From Papiliotrema nemorosa (lineage: Eukaryota; Basidiomycota; Tremellomycetes; Tremellales; Rhynchogastremaceae): a stretch of 64,000 nt of DNA. Each line of letters starts with the position of its first letter. Positions within the stretch are counted from its first letter, which is position 1. The stretch covers positions 186,001 through 250,000 of the forward strand of contig JASKOT010000023.1 of the NCBI GenBank assembly GCA_032158125.1, in the 5' to 3' direction. Of this stretch, positions 10,541 to 21,359 are shown in pieces. The notes beneath the pieces are model-generated. The model was not told where the DNA came from, did no database searches, and was given only the letters and a program-made list of their open reading frames with translations. The position numbers and the translations under genes were made by a program.

Positions 10541-11738
10541 CTACTTCATCAAGCCAGATTGAGCATATGCGCCATATCTATCCCCAGCAACCTCGAACTC
10601 GGCCAAGATCTCATCAATCTCCTTGACCTCCCCTTCGTCCAGTGTGACATCGACCGCCTTGATATTCTCCAGGATTCTATCAGGACTGCTAGATCCTTGA
10701 AGCGGAATGACCACGGGGGAGAATCGCATAACATACGCCAATCCAAGCTGAGCGACAGTCACCCCTTTACGTTTGGCAATCTCGGCCACTTTATCGCTCA
10801 ACTCGAGGTTCTACCGTCAGCCCTGCACAGCACCAAAACCAAACAAATCACCTTGCCAAAGTTGTCTCCCTGGAAACGGGGGAATCGGCGTCGAATATCA
10901 TCCGGTGGCATCTCATCCAACGACTTGTATCGCTTGGTCAACATCCCTCGACCCAAAGGCGAATAAGCCGTGAATGCAATCCCGAGCTCGTCGCACGCCC
11001 TGAGAGCATCCAAGGCGGGTCCGTCGAGGTGGAAGAGAGAAAGCTCGTTCTCTACCACAGCGATGGGTGCGACGGAAGCTGCTCGACGGATAGTCTCAGC
11101 TTTGACTTCGCTCAGACCGATACTGGTAAAGTAGCCTTCGGATCGGAGTCTCTCGAGGTTTTGAATGAGCTCTTCGACGGTTCTGCTGTATCAGCGGCTG
11201 TAATCCTCGCGTAGTAGATGGTAGTCAAGGACGCACACATCGTCAGGCTGACGGGAGATAACATAGACATCTACACTCTTGACTCCTCCAAGATCACCTT
11301 TGATCCTCTCCAGATCGGCCTTGAGAAAGTCGTATCTACAATTAGCACTAAATGGCCATTATTTGAAAACACGTAACTCACGTGCCGGAGATCTGGTGTT
11401 GAGCCATGATCACGGCTCCCTTGACGGTAAGAACCACCTTGTCGGCGTACTCTGGGTTCTCATCAAAGAACGCTCGAAGGAGATGCAACGACGCGTTGGG
11501 GTTCTCTGGTGGACCGTAGAACGACGCCGTGTTGATCACGTTGATCCCGCCGTCCACCGCTGTTCTGTAACGCCTCAGCACTCGATCCCGGAGACGGGGG
11601 AAGATGCGTCAAGAAGTAGAGGTTGACTCACTTGATCGCGTTGAATGCTTCGGGGTAAGGTACCGTCTGACCCCAAGTGAGATTCATCACCCCCATACCC
11701 ATTCGTCCTACTGTCTTCTCATTGATCTTGACCGACAT
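10541..11738 (-). CDS. aldo/keto reductase, pyridoxal reductase (AKR8) type, copy 2
   Basis: Paralogue of the AKR at 3718-5092, likely NADPH-dependent. It begins MSVKINEKTVGRMGMGVMNLTWG, followed by TAVDGGINVINTASFYG (where the catalytic Tyr is expected), DKVVLTVKGAV (Lys strand), SIGLSEVKAETIRRA, FTAYSPLGRGMLTKRY, and the cofactor end VVIPLQGSSSPDRILEN. It ends at TAG (complement of 10541-10543). At least four introns interrupt it. It shares the fold order with copy 1, but the two differ too much to be a recent duplication. It is divergent from a Dal5-family permease across 1.4 kb. Known members reduce pyridoxal or related aldehydes; the actual substrate is not visible from sequence. Confidence 0.85.
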
Positions 11739-13175
11739 CTCCGATCGTAGTAGCTTTTATCAATCTCGGTGTGGTCAAAGTGCGATCAGTATCGAGGGTG
11801 AGTTCATTGCCTCCGCCATGCTCTTATGCGTCTCCAAGTGCGATATGAACCTCGGGCGTGCATGTACAGCCACCCGCTGGCCGAGGTGGAGGCTGTGAGA
11901 TCCATATGCGATGGACCATAATGAGACTTATTCATCGATGCTGAATCATGTGTTAAGCAGGACGATCGACCTGGTCAGAAACCGGCGTTGTGGAGGCTCA
12001 GCAATGACCGAGGCGACTTTGCCAGGACGTCCTTCCGGTATTCATATAGACATGAGGATCCGGAAAGTCCAGCAGGTGATTGAGCAGTCGCTTGGTTCGC
12101 GTATACCGGAGCTCTCTATATAGTGCGTTGGACTGGGCAAGATAGACATTCTTGAAGAAGGTCGCATGCTGACGCCGAAGTCTTGATCGGCTAAACTGGG
12201 CGGGAGACGATGGGCGATCTATTCGTACGGATACGTTGTGGTGTGGGCACCTCTATCCTTAGTTATCTGCATTTTGGGCTGTATCCTATGAGCGAGGCCA
12301 TAAAACGCCTGTCATCTCACCTGCACAATGTCGCTCGAGCTGATTTGTTTGAAGTTGTTGCAAGACAAGAACCTGCCGATGGTGAAAAGAAATGGAATGG
12401 CGCCATTTGCGCTCACTCGACTCCTCACTCCTGCGCTATACACGTTCAAACTCAGCGGGCGCAAGCAACTCCTTTGACACACCCCTCGATCAGTCTAGGG
12501 ACTCTGTGCAGATCTATAACGTGCTAGACGCGATATCGAGCTAGCGCATCTGATCATTCCATCTCGCGCAATTCATCGCTCATCCCTCATCCCTCCTTTA
12601 TCACATGTTAAGCATTCTTGAATCCGATCGCGAGATAACGTGCTCGCTATAGGATGCAAGATCTCAAGCCCCCCCATCGGTGAACGATGATCCGTGCTTT
12701 GCTCGACCTGCTTATCTACGGGTATGCTAGGGATCCAACACTGAACACATCACATGCGATGGCATCACCCCTGCGCGCAATGGCGACACGTTATGTGCCC
12801 AGTGTCTCAATACGCCCATAGGTATGTCAAGCAAGCATACGCAGAGGACTTGCCGGTGATGGACCTACTCGGGGTCCAACGTCGATATGGCGAGCTTTGC
12901 AGTCATAAACATGCCGGTTTTCGCTCCGGGTTGACCCCCTGTCAGCGACTGCCTGCATGCGCCAGGTCAGCTTCATCGAGCGGCCAGTACATGAGATCCA
13001 TATGATATCTATGATATCTGATCATGGACTATCACGTCTTCATGGCAAAGGATGTCGCGCTAGGAGCATGCATACCGTCCGCTTCCTGCAAGGGAAACCC
13101 CTACTTTACATTATAAAAGCATGATCGCCAGAACTCTGCCGCTCACCTACCATCGTGTCTTTGCACAGGCTCACC
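11739..13175. promoter_or_regulatory. 1.4-kb divergent intergenic region between AKR copy 2 and permease
   Basis: No credible gene: the short open frames here lack codon or protein structure. It holds the second copy of the 17-bp AKR block (11877-11893), several GATA cores (GATAA or TTATC near 12255, 12635 and 12711; paired GATATC near 13007-13018) and a TATA box (ATTATAAAA about 13109-13118) some 60 bp before the permease ATG. GATA sites would fit nitrogen-source control of a Dal5-type permease, which is inference. Confidence 0.45.
11877..11893 (+). promoter_or_regulatory. 17-bp block shared by both AKR promoters (copy 2)
   Basis: Identical to 3489-3505. It lies 139-155 bp upstream of the minus-strand AKR start, so its orientation relative to the gene is reversed compared with copy 1. 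Confidence 0.45.
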
Positions 13176-15239
13176 ATGTCTGCTTTCCCTCATCTTACCG
13201 ATACGCAAGGCAAAGCGGTCCCAGTTCGACGAGAGTCCAACACATCCGACGAAGAACAAGCCAAAGACGTCAATTCTCCGTCGTTCAAGGAAGAAAGATA
13301 TATCGGTTCCATCTCATCGACCACCGACTCTGAGAGTGAGCTCCATGCAAAGTGGTATGAGCCTCCGGAAGAGTGGGAGTCGAAACATCGTTGGGATCCT
13401 AGTGCCACTTGGACCCCTGAAGAACAGGCCAAACTCACAAGGAAACTCGGTCAGTCGATTTTCTTTCCCTGGTTCTTCGCGACCTCTGCGTGAGGCTGAC
13501 GGTCAGATTGGAGAGTGACTGCGTTCGCTTGTCTTTGTTTCGCTGCACTTCAATTGGATCGAGGGAACATTGGGAATGCACTATCCGACAACTTTCTCCA
13601 CGACCTCCATCTGACCACCGGCGATTGTAAGTCCATGCTGACGCGACTGTCTGCTCAACCCGCACTGAACTGACTCACCAGACAACATTGGACAGACCAT
13701 CTTTTACCTCTCATTCCTGATTGCTGAGCTCCCCTCGCAGCTCATCTCGAAGAAACTCGGATCGGACGTATGGATCCCAATCCAGATGATGTCTTGGAGC
13801 GCAGTGGCGATCGGTCAAACGGGACTTCAAGGCAAATGGTCCTTTTACATCACAAGATGTCTCCTAGGTCTCCTGGAAGGGGGTTTCATCGCGGATACCG
13901 TATTGTTCCTGTCCTACTTTTTCAGTAAGCTGCGACGGATCATGTATCCGGTGCTGATGATAGCTTCTAACGAACTCACCATTCGACTTTCGTATTTCTG
14001 GGTTTCACTCACCGCTACCAACATTTTTGGATCGCTCCTCGCTGCTGGTCTACTCAAACTGCGGGGTCATAATGGTCTAGCAGGGTGGAGGTATCTATTC
14101 GCCATCGAGGGGGCTCTCACTTTTCTGATCGGCCTTTGGGCATTCTTCTACCTCCCGCCTGGACCGACGCAGACCAAAAAGTGGTTTCGACCCAAGGGGT
14201 GGTTCACCGAGTGAGTTATCCGTCACATGGCTTGGATTTGGCTGAGGTGTAGGCGAGAAGAGGTGATCATTGTGAACAAGGTCATCCGGGATGATCCTAC
14301 CAAGTCGAGCAGTGAGTCACCCTGCTCTAACTTTTGATTTGTTTCATTTGTCTGAACTGATCATCAGTGCATAACCGACAAGGGCTTTCACTCAAGGACC
14401 TCTGGCTCTCGATTAGCGACTATGACCTCTGGCCATTATACCTCATCGGTCTCACGGCATTCATCGCTCCATCCACCGTGCAGGCCTACTTCACACTGAC
14501 CCTTCGAAACTTGTGCGTTGAGCCAACCTTGTCCATTGTCCACCGAGACACAGACTGACATATCAGGGGCTACTCGACTTTCCAAACCAACATGTTGACT
14601 ATACCCAGTTATGTCGGCTTCATCTTGATGAACCTCGCTACGGCGTACACCTCTAAGCGGGTAAAAGAAAGGATTGGAATCAGTTCGATCCAATCGTGGT
14701 GGTTCCTCGTGTGGCTCATTGTGTTGGTGACAATCCCAAACGATACCGATAAATGGGCAAAATGGGCCATCTTATCTCTCTTCCAAGCTTATCCCGTGAG
14801 TACACCATCTTGGTGTCACATGATTCCCTCATATGTCGCCTTCATGGTTGGACTCCAAGCTGTAGCCCGAAACGTCAGATACTGATGGTAGTATGCACAC
14901 CCCATTTTGGTCTCCATGACATCCATGAACTCTGGCTCGGTCCGGACTCGAACCGTCGCCAGTTCAGTATACAACATGTCGGTCCAAGGAGCCTCGTTGA
15001 TCGCTTCCAACGTGTACCAACCCAACGACAAGCCATACTACCATAATGGCAACAAGGTGCTATTAGGTATCGTAGTTGGCAACCTGGCCCTGTGCGGTTT
15101 CGCCAAAGCGTGGTACATCTACAGAAATGCAGCCCGGGCAAAGGTTTGGGATACTTGGACGACTGAGCAGAAGGATGAGTATATCAGGACGACGAGCGAT
15201 AAAGGGAACAAGAGGTTGGACTTTAGGTTCTTGCACTAA
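13176..15239 (+). CDS. Dal5/Tna1-type permease (anion:cation symporter family, MFS)
   Basis: Plasma-membrane proton symporter of the allantoate/nicotinate/pantothenate permease family. A hydrophilic N-terminus is followed by the family's [17 protein letters not shown], then [17 protein letters not shown] (TM1), [33 protein letters not shown] (TM4), [25 protein letters not shown], and the typical [23 protein letters not shown] of the second half. It ends KRLDFRFLH, a conserved C-terminus in this family. The ATG at 13176 was chosen over the out-of-frame ATG at 13121 because it opens the family N-terminus and lies just downstream of the likely transcription start. About eight short introns. Substrates in the family include allantoate, nicotinate, pantothenate, biotin and cysteate; which one applies cannot be told. 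Confidence 0.88.
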
Positions 15240-15337
15240 AGTTGAAAATTGCAGTGCGCAACACGCAAATGCATAGATGGATTTGAATTGCTATCAGGCC
15301 TGAGAACCCGATGAGATCCATTTGCGGAAGCCGGCCG

Positions 15338-16467
15338 TTATAAACTTATCATTATCAGAGCCACCATGCCTACACCACCTATCCATGTCCCTTTGCCCAA
15401 TCTACGTCGGACCGGAGCCGAGGAACCATTCAACTTTGGTAAAAAGACAGTTTCATCCCCATCATCCGCCATACTAGGTGGTCCGGGCGCACCATCAGTC
15501 GCGACTGCCCCTACGACCGTCGGCATTTGTTTTCTTAGTGGCGAGTCAGGCTGCGCCTGAAGGTCAGACGAGGCAGAGGGTGTGTCGGAGCCGGACCAAT
15601 TCACAGCGTTGACTTGTATTCCGTCGTCGTCGCTTGAGGAATTGGGTTTATAGGCGTAGGTGGAAGAAGTGACGGTGATGGTGGCACGAGGGGTGGGCTT
15701 TGTCAAGCTCGAAGCGGTCAAGGGGATGTAAGGCAGACGGCCTATAATCAGTAAAGGTCAAAGGGTGGTTGGATACCTACTGGGTCCAGCTTCGACTGTT
15801 CGAGAAAACAAGGACGGTAGGAGCATCTCGTAAGACAGCGTAAGGATACCAAGTCGAAATCGAGGGCGAGATCGCAGCGGTCTCAGGCTAGATGAGCTGC
15901 AAACCAAATTGGAACGAGTCGGATTAATTGTCGTGGGAACAGGCTCACGAAGGTGGAGTTGGTCAGTGTACATAGTGAGCATACGGCCCAAATGAGACAA
16001 AGGGGTCGGAAGCCCGACATGAATCAAAGAAATGATCGTCGTTGTGCAACCAAGGGGCAAAAATGTCAAAGGCATGAGCGGCAGACGATCAGCGTAACTC
16101 AGAGATCAGCATGGACCTTCCTTTGTTGATCTCCTTTCGAGATGGCAAGATGAACGGACTATGTGAATCATTGGGTGGTCTGGGTCAAAGGAGCATGCTC
16201 ATCTGCTCAGTACAGCCCGTGCTTCTGAACCCACATTGTCCGAGGAGAGCGCAGGAGCAATTATTGCTTCTATGCGAGTTGATCTGGTGAAATTACCCAC
16301 GTCGTCGAGCATCGCTGAGACACGGCGAGATCATGGTACATGGCTAACGACGCCCTCAGGGCCGTCGGATCGACTGACGCGTTCCGAGTGTTAGTAAAAT
16401 CATCTCCCTGACATGCCATCACGTCCAAAGCGCAGGAGGCGACGAAAGTCAAATGCTTCATTTCCAT
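15338..16467 (-). CDS. putative secreted, possibly GPI-anchored protein (model uncertain)
   Basis: Not a recognised family. The N-terminus MEMKHLTFVASCALDVMACQ looks like a signal peptide and is followed by sequence with Cys and N-glycosylation-type sites (NAS). An internal exon reads HAFDIFAPWLHNDDHFF..CRASDPFVSFGPYAHYVH, and another CDLALDFDLVSLRCLTRCSYRPCFLEQSKLDP. The last exon (ends 15338) is Ser/Thr/Pro-rich and closes with a hydrophobic stretch, GTWIGGVGMVALIMISL, compatible with a GPI-attachment signal. These pieces lie in different frames, so several introns are required, and I could not fix every junction. The ATG overlaps the stop of the upstream gene on the same strand, which argues for caution about the start. 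A surface protein is the most economical reading. Confidence 0.4.
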
Positions 16468-17422
16468 GTTCTCGTCTCGTCCAGCTCTTCGCCCCTCCTC
16501 TCCCTCTCCAGCATTTCGTCGAATTCCCTCTGCTCCTTACTCCTCGTGTCCGCTTTGATACCGGCACCTCCTCCCAGATTATTATCCACCGGTGACTGGG
16601 TTGTTGGGTTCGCCCCCGACACAGGTCGTCCCGATCGGATCCTATCCCAAACGTTTCCAGTCTCATTCTTGACATTACCCGCGATTCCACCCGTTCCACT
16701 ATTGCTTGTCGCCATTCTCGTCTCGTTGGCTGAATCACCCTCGATTCTGCCAATCTCTGATCGCAAGGTACTCTCCCTTGCAAACTCTTCTTTTCGCTCT
16801 CTATCCCCCTCTGCATCCCATCGAGGGTCGGTCGAGGATGAGTCGTACGTGGACGTAGGTCTCGAGAGTGATCCAGGTGGAGGTGGTAGTCCAGTCCTAG
16901 CTCCCATTCCATTCGCTCGAGCGTTCTCAATAGCTCTTTTGGATTCTATCGCAATTTCATTGATCACTTGGAGTTTCCTATCTGTCAGTATGACCCCCTC
17001 ACGCGCTACACCTCACCTCTGAGGATCTGTCATTTTACTCTGCACCTCCATAGATGCTCCTACACCACCCACGACGAATCCCAAGAAACTACCGACCATA
17101 CCCAATCCACCGGCAACCATCATCCTCGCTCCTAAACCCAAGGTAGGTGATCGTTTCTTCATAAAGAAATAACTCCCACCACCCGCCAACATGGATCCAA
17201 GCTAAAGTTGAGCTTCATTCACCGTGTAGGTCTACGGGGTCTTACGAAAGAGCTAATGGTGACTGTCCTATAAGACGAATTCATGAGATCGATATCCTTT
17301 TGCTCAATGTCTCCAGCTTCGATATGCTTGAGTACTATCGCTTTGGTAGCTTCCAGCTCGTAGGGGTTCCTCGGCACCAGTCGGCGGTCCGTCAAGACCT
17401 CTCTGTCTGTTCTTCCTTCCAT
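16458..17422 (-). CDS. two-TM hypothetical protein with long charged C-terminus
   Basis: Unrecognised membrane protein. The start MEGRTDREVLTDRRLVPRNP is followed by a helical stretch (YELEATKAIVLKHIEAGDIE). Two hydrophobic segments then follow, SFLGSMLAGGGSYFF and ARMMVAGGLGMVGSFLGFVVGGVG, joined by a short basic loop (MKKRSP). The layout loosely recalls OCIA-type mitochondrial proteins, but I see no decisive motif. After DPQRKLQVINEIAIESK comes a long disordered tail rich in Gly, Asn, Ser and charged residues. Introns lie at about 17203-17246 (GTAAGA donor) and 16982-17016 (acceptor GATAG). The stop TGA is the complement of 16458-16460. A slightly longer N-terminus is possible because the frame stays open upstream of 17422. 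Confidence 0.6.
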
Positions 17423-17630
17423 CTTGGAGTGATGGTACAAGGTATGCTGTTCGTCCAATGTGTAGGTCAAAAGCTGGTGACGTCGGATAACTTGGACCCG
17501 ATCGACACATGTGAGCCTGACATTTGGAGGATTGACAGTGTATGAGCCTGACACGGATCGTTTCATGAGTTTACCGTTCACGGGGCCATCTCCAGCTACC
17601 CTCTCTTTATTCTACTTACTGTCCCTCAAC

Positions 17631-18042
17631 ATGTCGACTATATTACCGTTGGAGCTAGTGGACAGGTGTATAGGATCTTCCATCTGGGTTCTGATGAAGA
17701 ACGACCGGGAGTTTGTGGGCACATTGATGGGTTTCGACGATTATGTTAGTGAGTGACCTCTAACCTCTCTCGCTCATGAGGAGAGGACTGACGGGGTAGA
17801 TATGGTCCTCAAAGATGTCAAAGAGTAGTATGTCGGGACGAATACACGATGAGTTCGCAGCTTATCATGTAGCGAGGTCACACCGCAGGGTATAAACGAG
17901 ACGGAGCTCGGCCAGACGTTACTGAATGGAAACAACATTGCCATGGTGGGTCGATCCTTCCTGGATGCCCCATGTCCCAGAGGGGTCAAGGACGGAGCTG
18001 ATGATCTAGTTGATACCGGGAGGAAAAGGTCCAAAGGCATAA
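17631..18042 (+). CDS. LSM5: U6 snRNA-associated Sm-like protein LSm5
   Basis: Subunit of the heptameric LSm rings: LSm2-8 binds the U6 snRNA 3' end in the nucleus, LSm1-7 acts in cytoplasmic decapping. Exons 17631-17748, 17800-17827, 17873-17945 and 18010-18042 give 83 residues, the usual length. Sm1 reads [38 protein letters not shown], and Sm2 ends LNGNNIAMLIPGG. Typical LSm5 features are the start MSTILPLELVD and the linker EVTPQGINETELGQ. The third-exon acceptor must be the TAG at 17872, not the CAG at 17886; the latter brings a stop into frame. It is divergent from the two-TM gene. Confidence 0.95.
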
Positions 18043-18316
18043 GAAGTATACGTGTGACGTTATAACGACTTTATACCCCGATGAATTGGCTGTATACCCA
18101 TTCAAATCCCAAAGTGAGCTGACGACCGATTCAGCTTTCAGATTTGCTCGACGGCCTAAATGGAGATGGTTCACGGTTTTGAGCGTGTATATCACTACCT
18201 TGTGTATTGCATTGCTTGTTATACTCTTGTTATACCAACTTCCGACACGAAAACCCGATACAAAACGGCTCACAAAAGTAGAAATACAGTATTGACCCCC
18301 TTTGACCGTTTCTGGC

Positions 18317-20277
18317 CTAATACGCTATTCCCAAACCCTCCATACGACCACCTACGCTCGCAAGCTCATCCTCGTCTTGTCCCACAACAAACACTTCTCT
18401 ACCTTTTCCGCCCAGGACTACACCTCGTTTCTCCCCTGACCTCCTCGCTTCCTTCTCATATTGCAACCTAGCCAACTCTCGATCCCTCTCCACCCTCCAA
18501 TCGTCTTCCTCCCTGACGACTTCCAACCCGTGCTCCGACCACAGAGGAGAGGCGCGATGTATCGAAGGTGGAGAAGGTCCAGGCTCATAATGGACCCATT
18601 CTAAACTGACCCCTGCTTGGGCGCAGATATCCCGAATAGGCGCATGCGCTCGAGTCGTGGTCATTCGGTGGGTATAAGAAACGTTGAGTGTTCCGTCAAA
18701 AATGAACTCTCCGCCGAGTTGAAGGAAATGACCTGGATTGGCGAGGGGCATCTGGGTTGCACGCTTGATAGTCGCCATGGTAGCTTGTAGTGGCGTTTGA
18801 ACGAGGTAATCACCAGCTTCGGAATCTGGCCCAGCATCGCCCGTCTGTCGAGTGAGACCCAGAGCTCGGTACACGGAAAGCGTGGGATCCGTGTACATTC
18901 TGAATGGGCACTTCATCGCCTTGTCTGTATCGTCAGTCTGTGCTCCCAACTCGGTGAAACATGGGTGTACTCACTCTTGTAGGCTGGCAACATTTTGGCG
19001 GATCCATTTCCAATGATGACCATCTCCACGTCTGCCTCGTCGAGGGCCTCGGGGGATACTTGATCCACTATCGATTTGATGTACTGCGCACACAAGGGGC
19101 AGAACCAATGTCGGATAAACACCACAATTGTCCTTCCCCTTCGGACCAGATCTCCGAATTTGACAGCGACACCCCGCTCATCAATCACATCCATCAGACT
19201 TGCATCGTACAATGCTCGCATAGTAGGTGGGGTGTTCTCGTCAAATGCAGCTTTTTCAGCCTTTTTCCGTGCCTTTCGAGCTTTTCGATTCTCTCTGGAT
19301 TTGCTCGGTGTTTCATGATAGGCGTCGAAATCTTCCATGGACCATGTTCCACATGTAGATGCAGAGCCAGACGAACATGATACGCCTTGAGAATGGTTGT
19401 CTGATGATTGTCGACCTCGGATAGACGACGAGGGAGTCAACAGCTGTGATCCGCTCGAGGAGGAGATGGAGCCCATGAGTGTCGAGATGGACATGTTGCG
19501 TCGAGAAGGAGTAGTGAGCGGCATGGGTGGAGTACCTGGGCGGTTTGTAGGGCGCAAAGACTTGGTGGACTTTTGGTGGAAGAGTGACGGTGATGGCTCC
19601 TTGTCAGTGGTTGAATTCTCTGCGATTTCGTAGTCCGCCTCAAGAGCGAAGACTTTTACAGCGCCCTCTTGAGCTGGACTATTGACTACGCTAGGTGACT
19701 CTGTAAGGGCGAGCAATTCCAGCGATTCGGTCAGTTTAGGTGGGAGTTTTCGACTAAACTTCCTGCCTGGAGTACCGATTACCGACTCGGATGCCGCTCT
19801 ATCTGTGCGAGGTGTCAATTCGTGTGATGCGTCTGAAGGGAGAGATGCTGCTCGTGCGTGGCCGTGGGTAGACGAGGTGAATGTGGGTGAATCCAAGAGA
19901 GAATCCGTCGATCCGTCCAAGTCATTCAGCGTGGTGAGGGTGGGTGCTGGATGTGGGAAGGTGAATTTTTGGTCGACCCGTCTGACTGGTCTAGGCGGTG
20001 TCTGAGCCAAAGGTAAAGGGGTCGCGGACGAGCGGGGAGAGAGATCGACGTTCATAGTGTAAACTTCGGGAAAGGTGTTAGGGATGTCGTCGGGATTTGA
20101 GTCTGTCATGTTGCTGAGAAGCTGGACCGCTTGCGTCGAGTTTGTCGAATGCAGTAGGGAATTGCGGGAAGAGGAGACTATGTCCGGGAAGGGTGAAGAG
20201 GTATAAGAAGGGCAAAGGGGAATGTCGGATCGAGCCAGAGAGAGAGAGATGGGACGATCAGGTGTGGGGTGAGACAC
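18317..20277 (-). CDS. peroxiredoxin-like AhpC/TSA_2 domain protein with long disordered N-terminus
   Basis: Putative redox protein of the PRXL2/AAED1 group. The first about 340 residues are Ser/Thr/Pro-rich and disordered with many SP and TP sites, followed by a basic ENRKARKARKKAEKA stretch. The thioredoxin-like domain then begins: ALYDASLMDVIDERGVAVKFGDL, TIVVFIRHWFCPLCAQYIKSI (CxxC form CPLC where a peroxiredoxin has its peroxidatic Cys) and VEMVIIGNGSAKML. After one intron near 18920-18970 comes CPFRMYTDPTLSVYRALGL, the usual second half, ending in a basic tail. The start at 20277 is the first ATG; an inner Met (MTDSNPDDIPN) is also possible. The substrate is unknown. Confidence 0.8.
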
Positions 20278-21359
20278 GGGGAGTGGTCCGTAAATGAAAA
20301 GGGTGTCTCACTCTGGGGGGATGAATGGGGAGAGAATCCGATTACAGCAGTCAAGACTCAATCTCGGGTCTCAATGTATGTATATGTATGGGAGAGACAG
20401 ATTGACTGGGTGAATGGTATACACGATCGTCCAAGCAGCCAAGATATATACGTGTGGATGAGAGACAGAGCGAGGTGCAGGTGTTCAATCAGCGTGACCA
20501 CCTCGCAACCTTGACAGGTACTGATGGTGACACTATCCATTCACCACTTGCATCAGATTTCCGTTATGATGCAGAGAGTGGTCGTACCACCCTGGCATCG
20601 ACTACTGCTTACAGCCTGGGGGGCATAGACTGGCGAGGGGGGGTAACCCATGGAGGGATATATAAGATGATAAGGAGGGGGGTTAGTCGCAATCTACCTG
20701 TTCATCAAGGTGAGAGGGCGACTATGCATGAGATCGCTTGGAGCGATTCCCTCTGGCCTCACGCCGCCTCCCAGACGTGTTTTGCCACCCGAGCCGAATC
20801 CCGCTCATCCCGTTTATTGATTAAACCTCCCTCAGACTAACTCTAGCGCGACATCGAATGGAGCTAACAGTGACGAGCGGGGTACCCAGCAACCTGTGTG
20901 GCCCGTCATAAGGTCGCCTGATCATCACATGCACGTACAGAGACGGCCGGGATAGCACGATTCCCATGCTGGTCTCATAGTGAGTATCGATTACTATCAG
21001 ATGATCGACATCCCCACTACTCCTTCTCCTCTATCGGCGGGGCGTGACACCGACTTTGCCGGCACGACTCCCGTTTGCACAAGCCATCTTGCAATCCGGT
21101 ATAGAATAGCCGTTCACGCTACCATAGATTACATGTTAACTAGTCCACTACGAGTACAAGTGCCAACTATTGTATGCGCTCATCAGCCAAATCACCCTCT
21201 CGCAAAAGTCACGCTCACATCGCCATTAGTAGCTTACACCCACTCTCTCTCAGCAAATCACGCACATAGTCAAGCACTAAAGCTGCAAATGATCCATTAG
21301 TAGCCTCAGAAGAATGCATATGAGAGATCATGACTCTACCAGATGGATTCCCAGGTTGA
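20278..21359. other. 1.1-kb intergenic region, no gene seen
   Basis: Promoter of the Prx-like gene (read leftward) and 3' flank of EFL1. One open frame of 128 codons at 20454-20840 lacks any recognisable protein feature or supporting signals. No repeat or RNA gene seen. Confidence 0.45.

Noticed and set aside
12754..13005. Short open frame upstream of the permease.
   Set aside because: No protein character; the region looks like promoter.
13121..13333. ATG and out-of-frame open frame overlapping the permease start, possibly a uORF.
   Set aside because: The ATG lies only a few bases after the likely TATA box, so it is probably upstream of the transcription start.
20454..20840. 128-codon open frame in the 1.1-kb gap.
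   Set aside because: Composition looks random, and there is no splice or protein signature.
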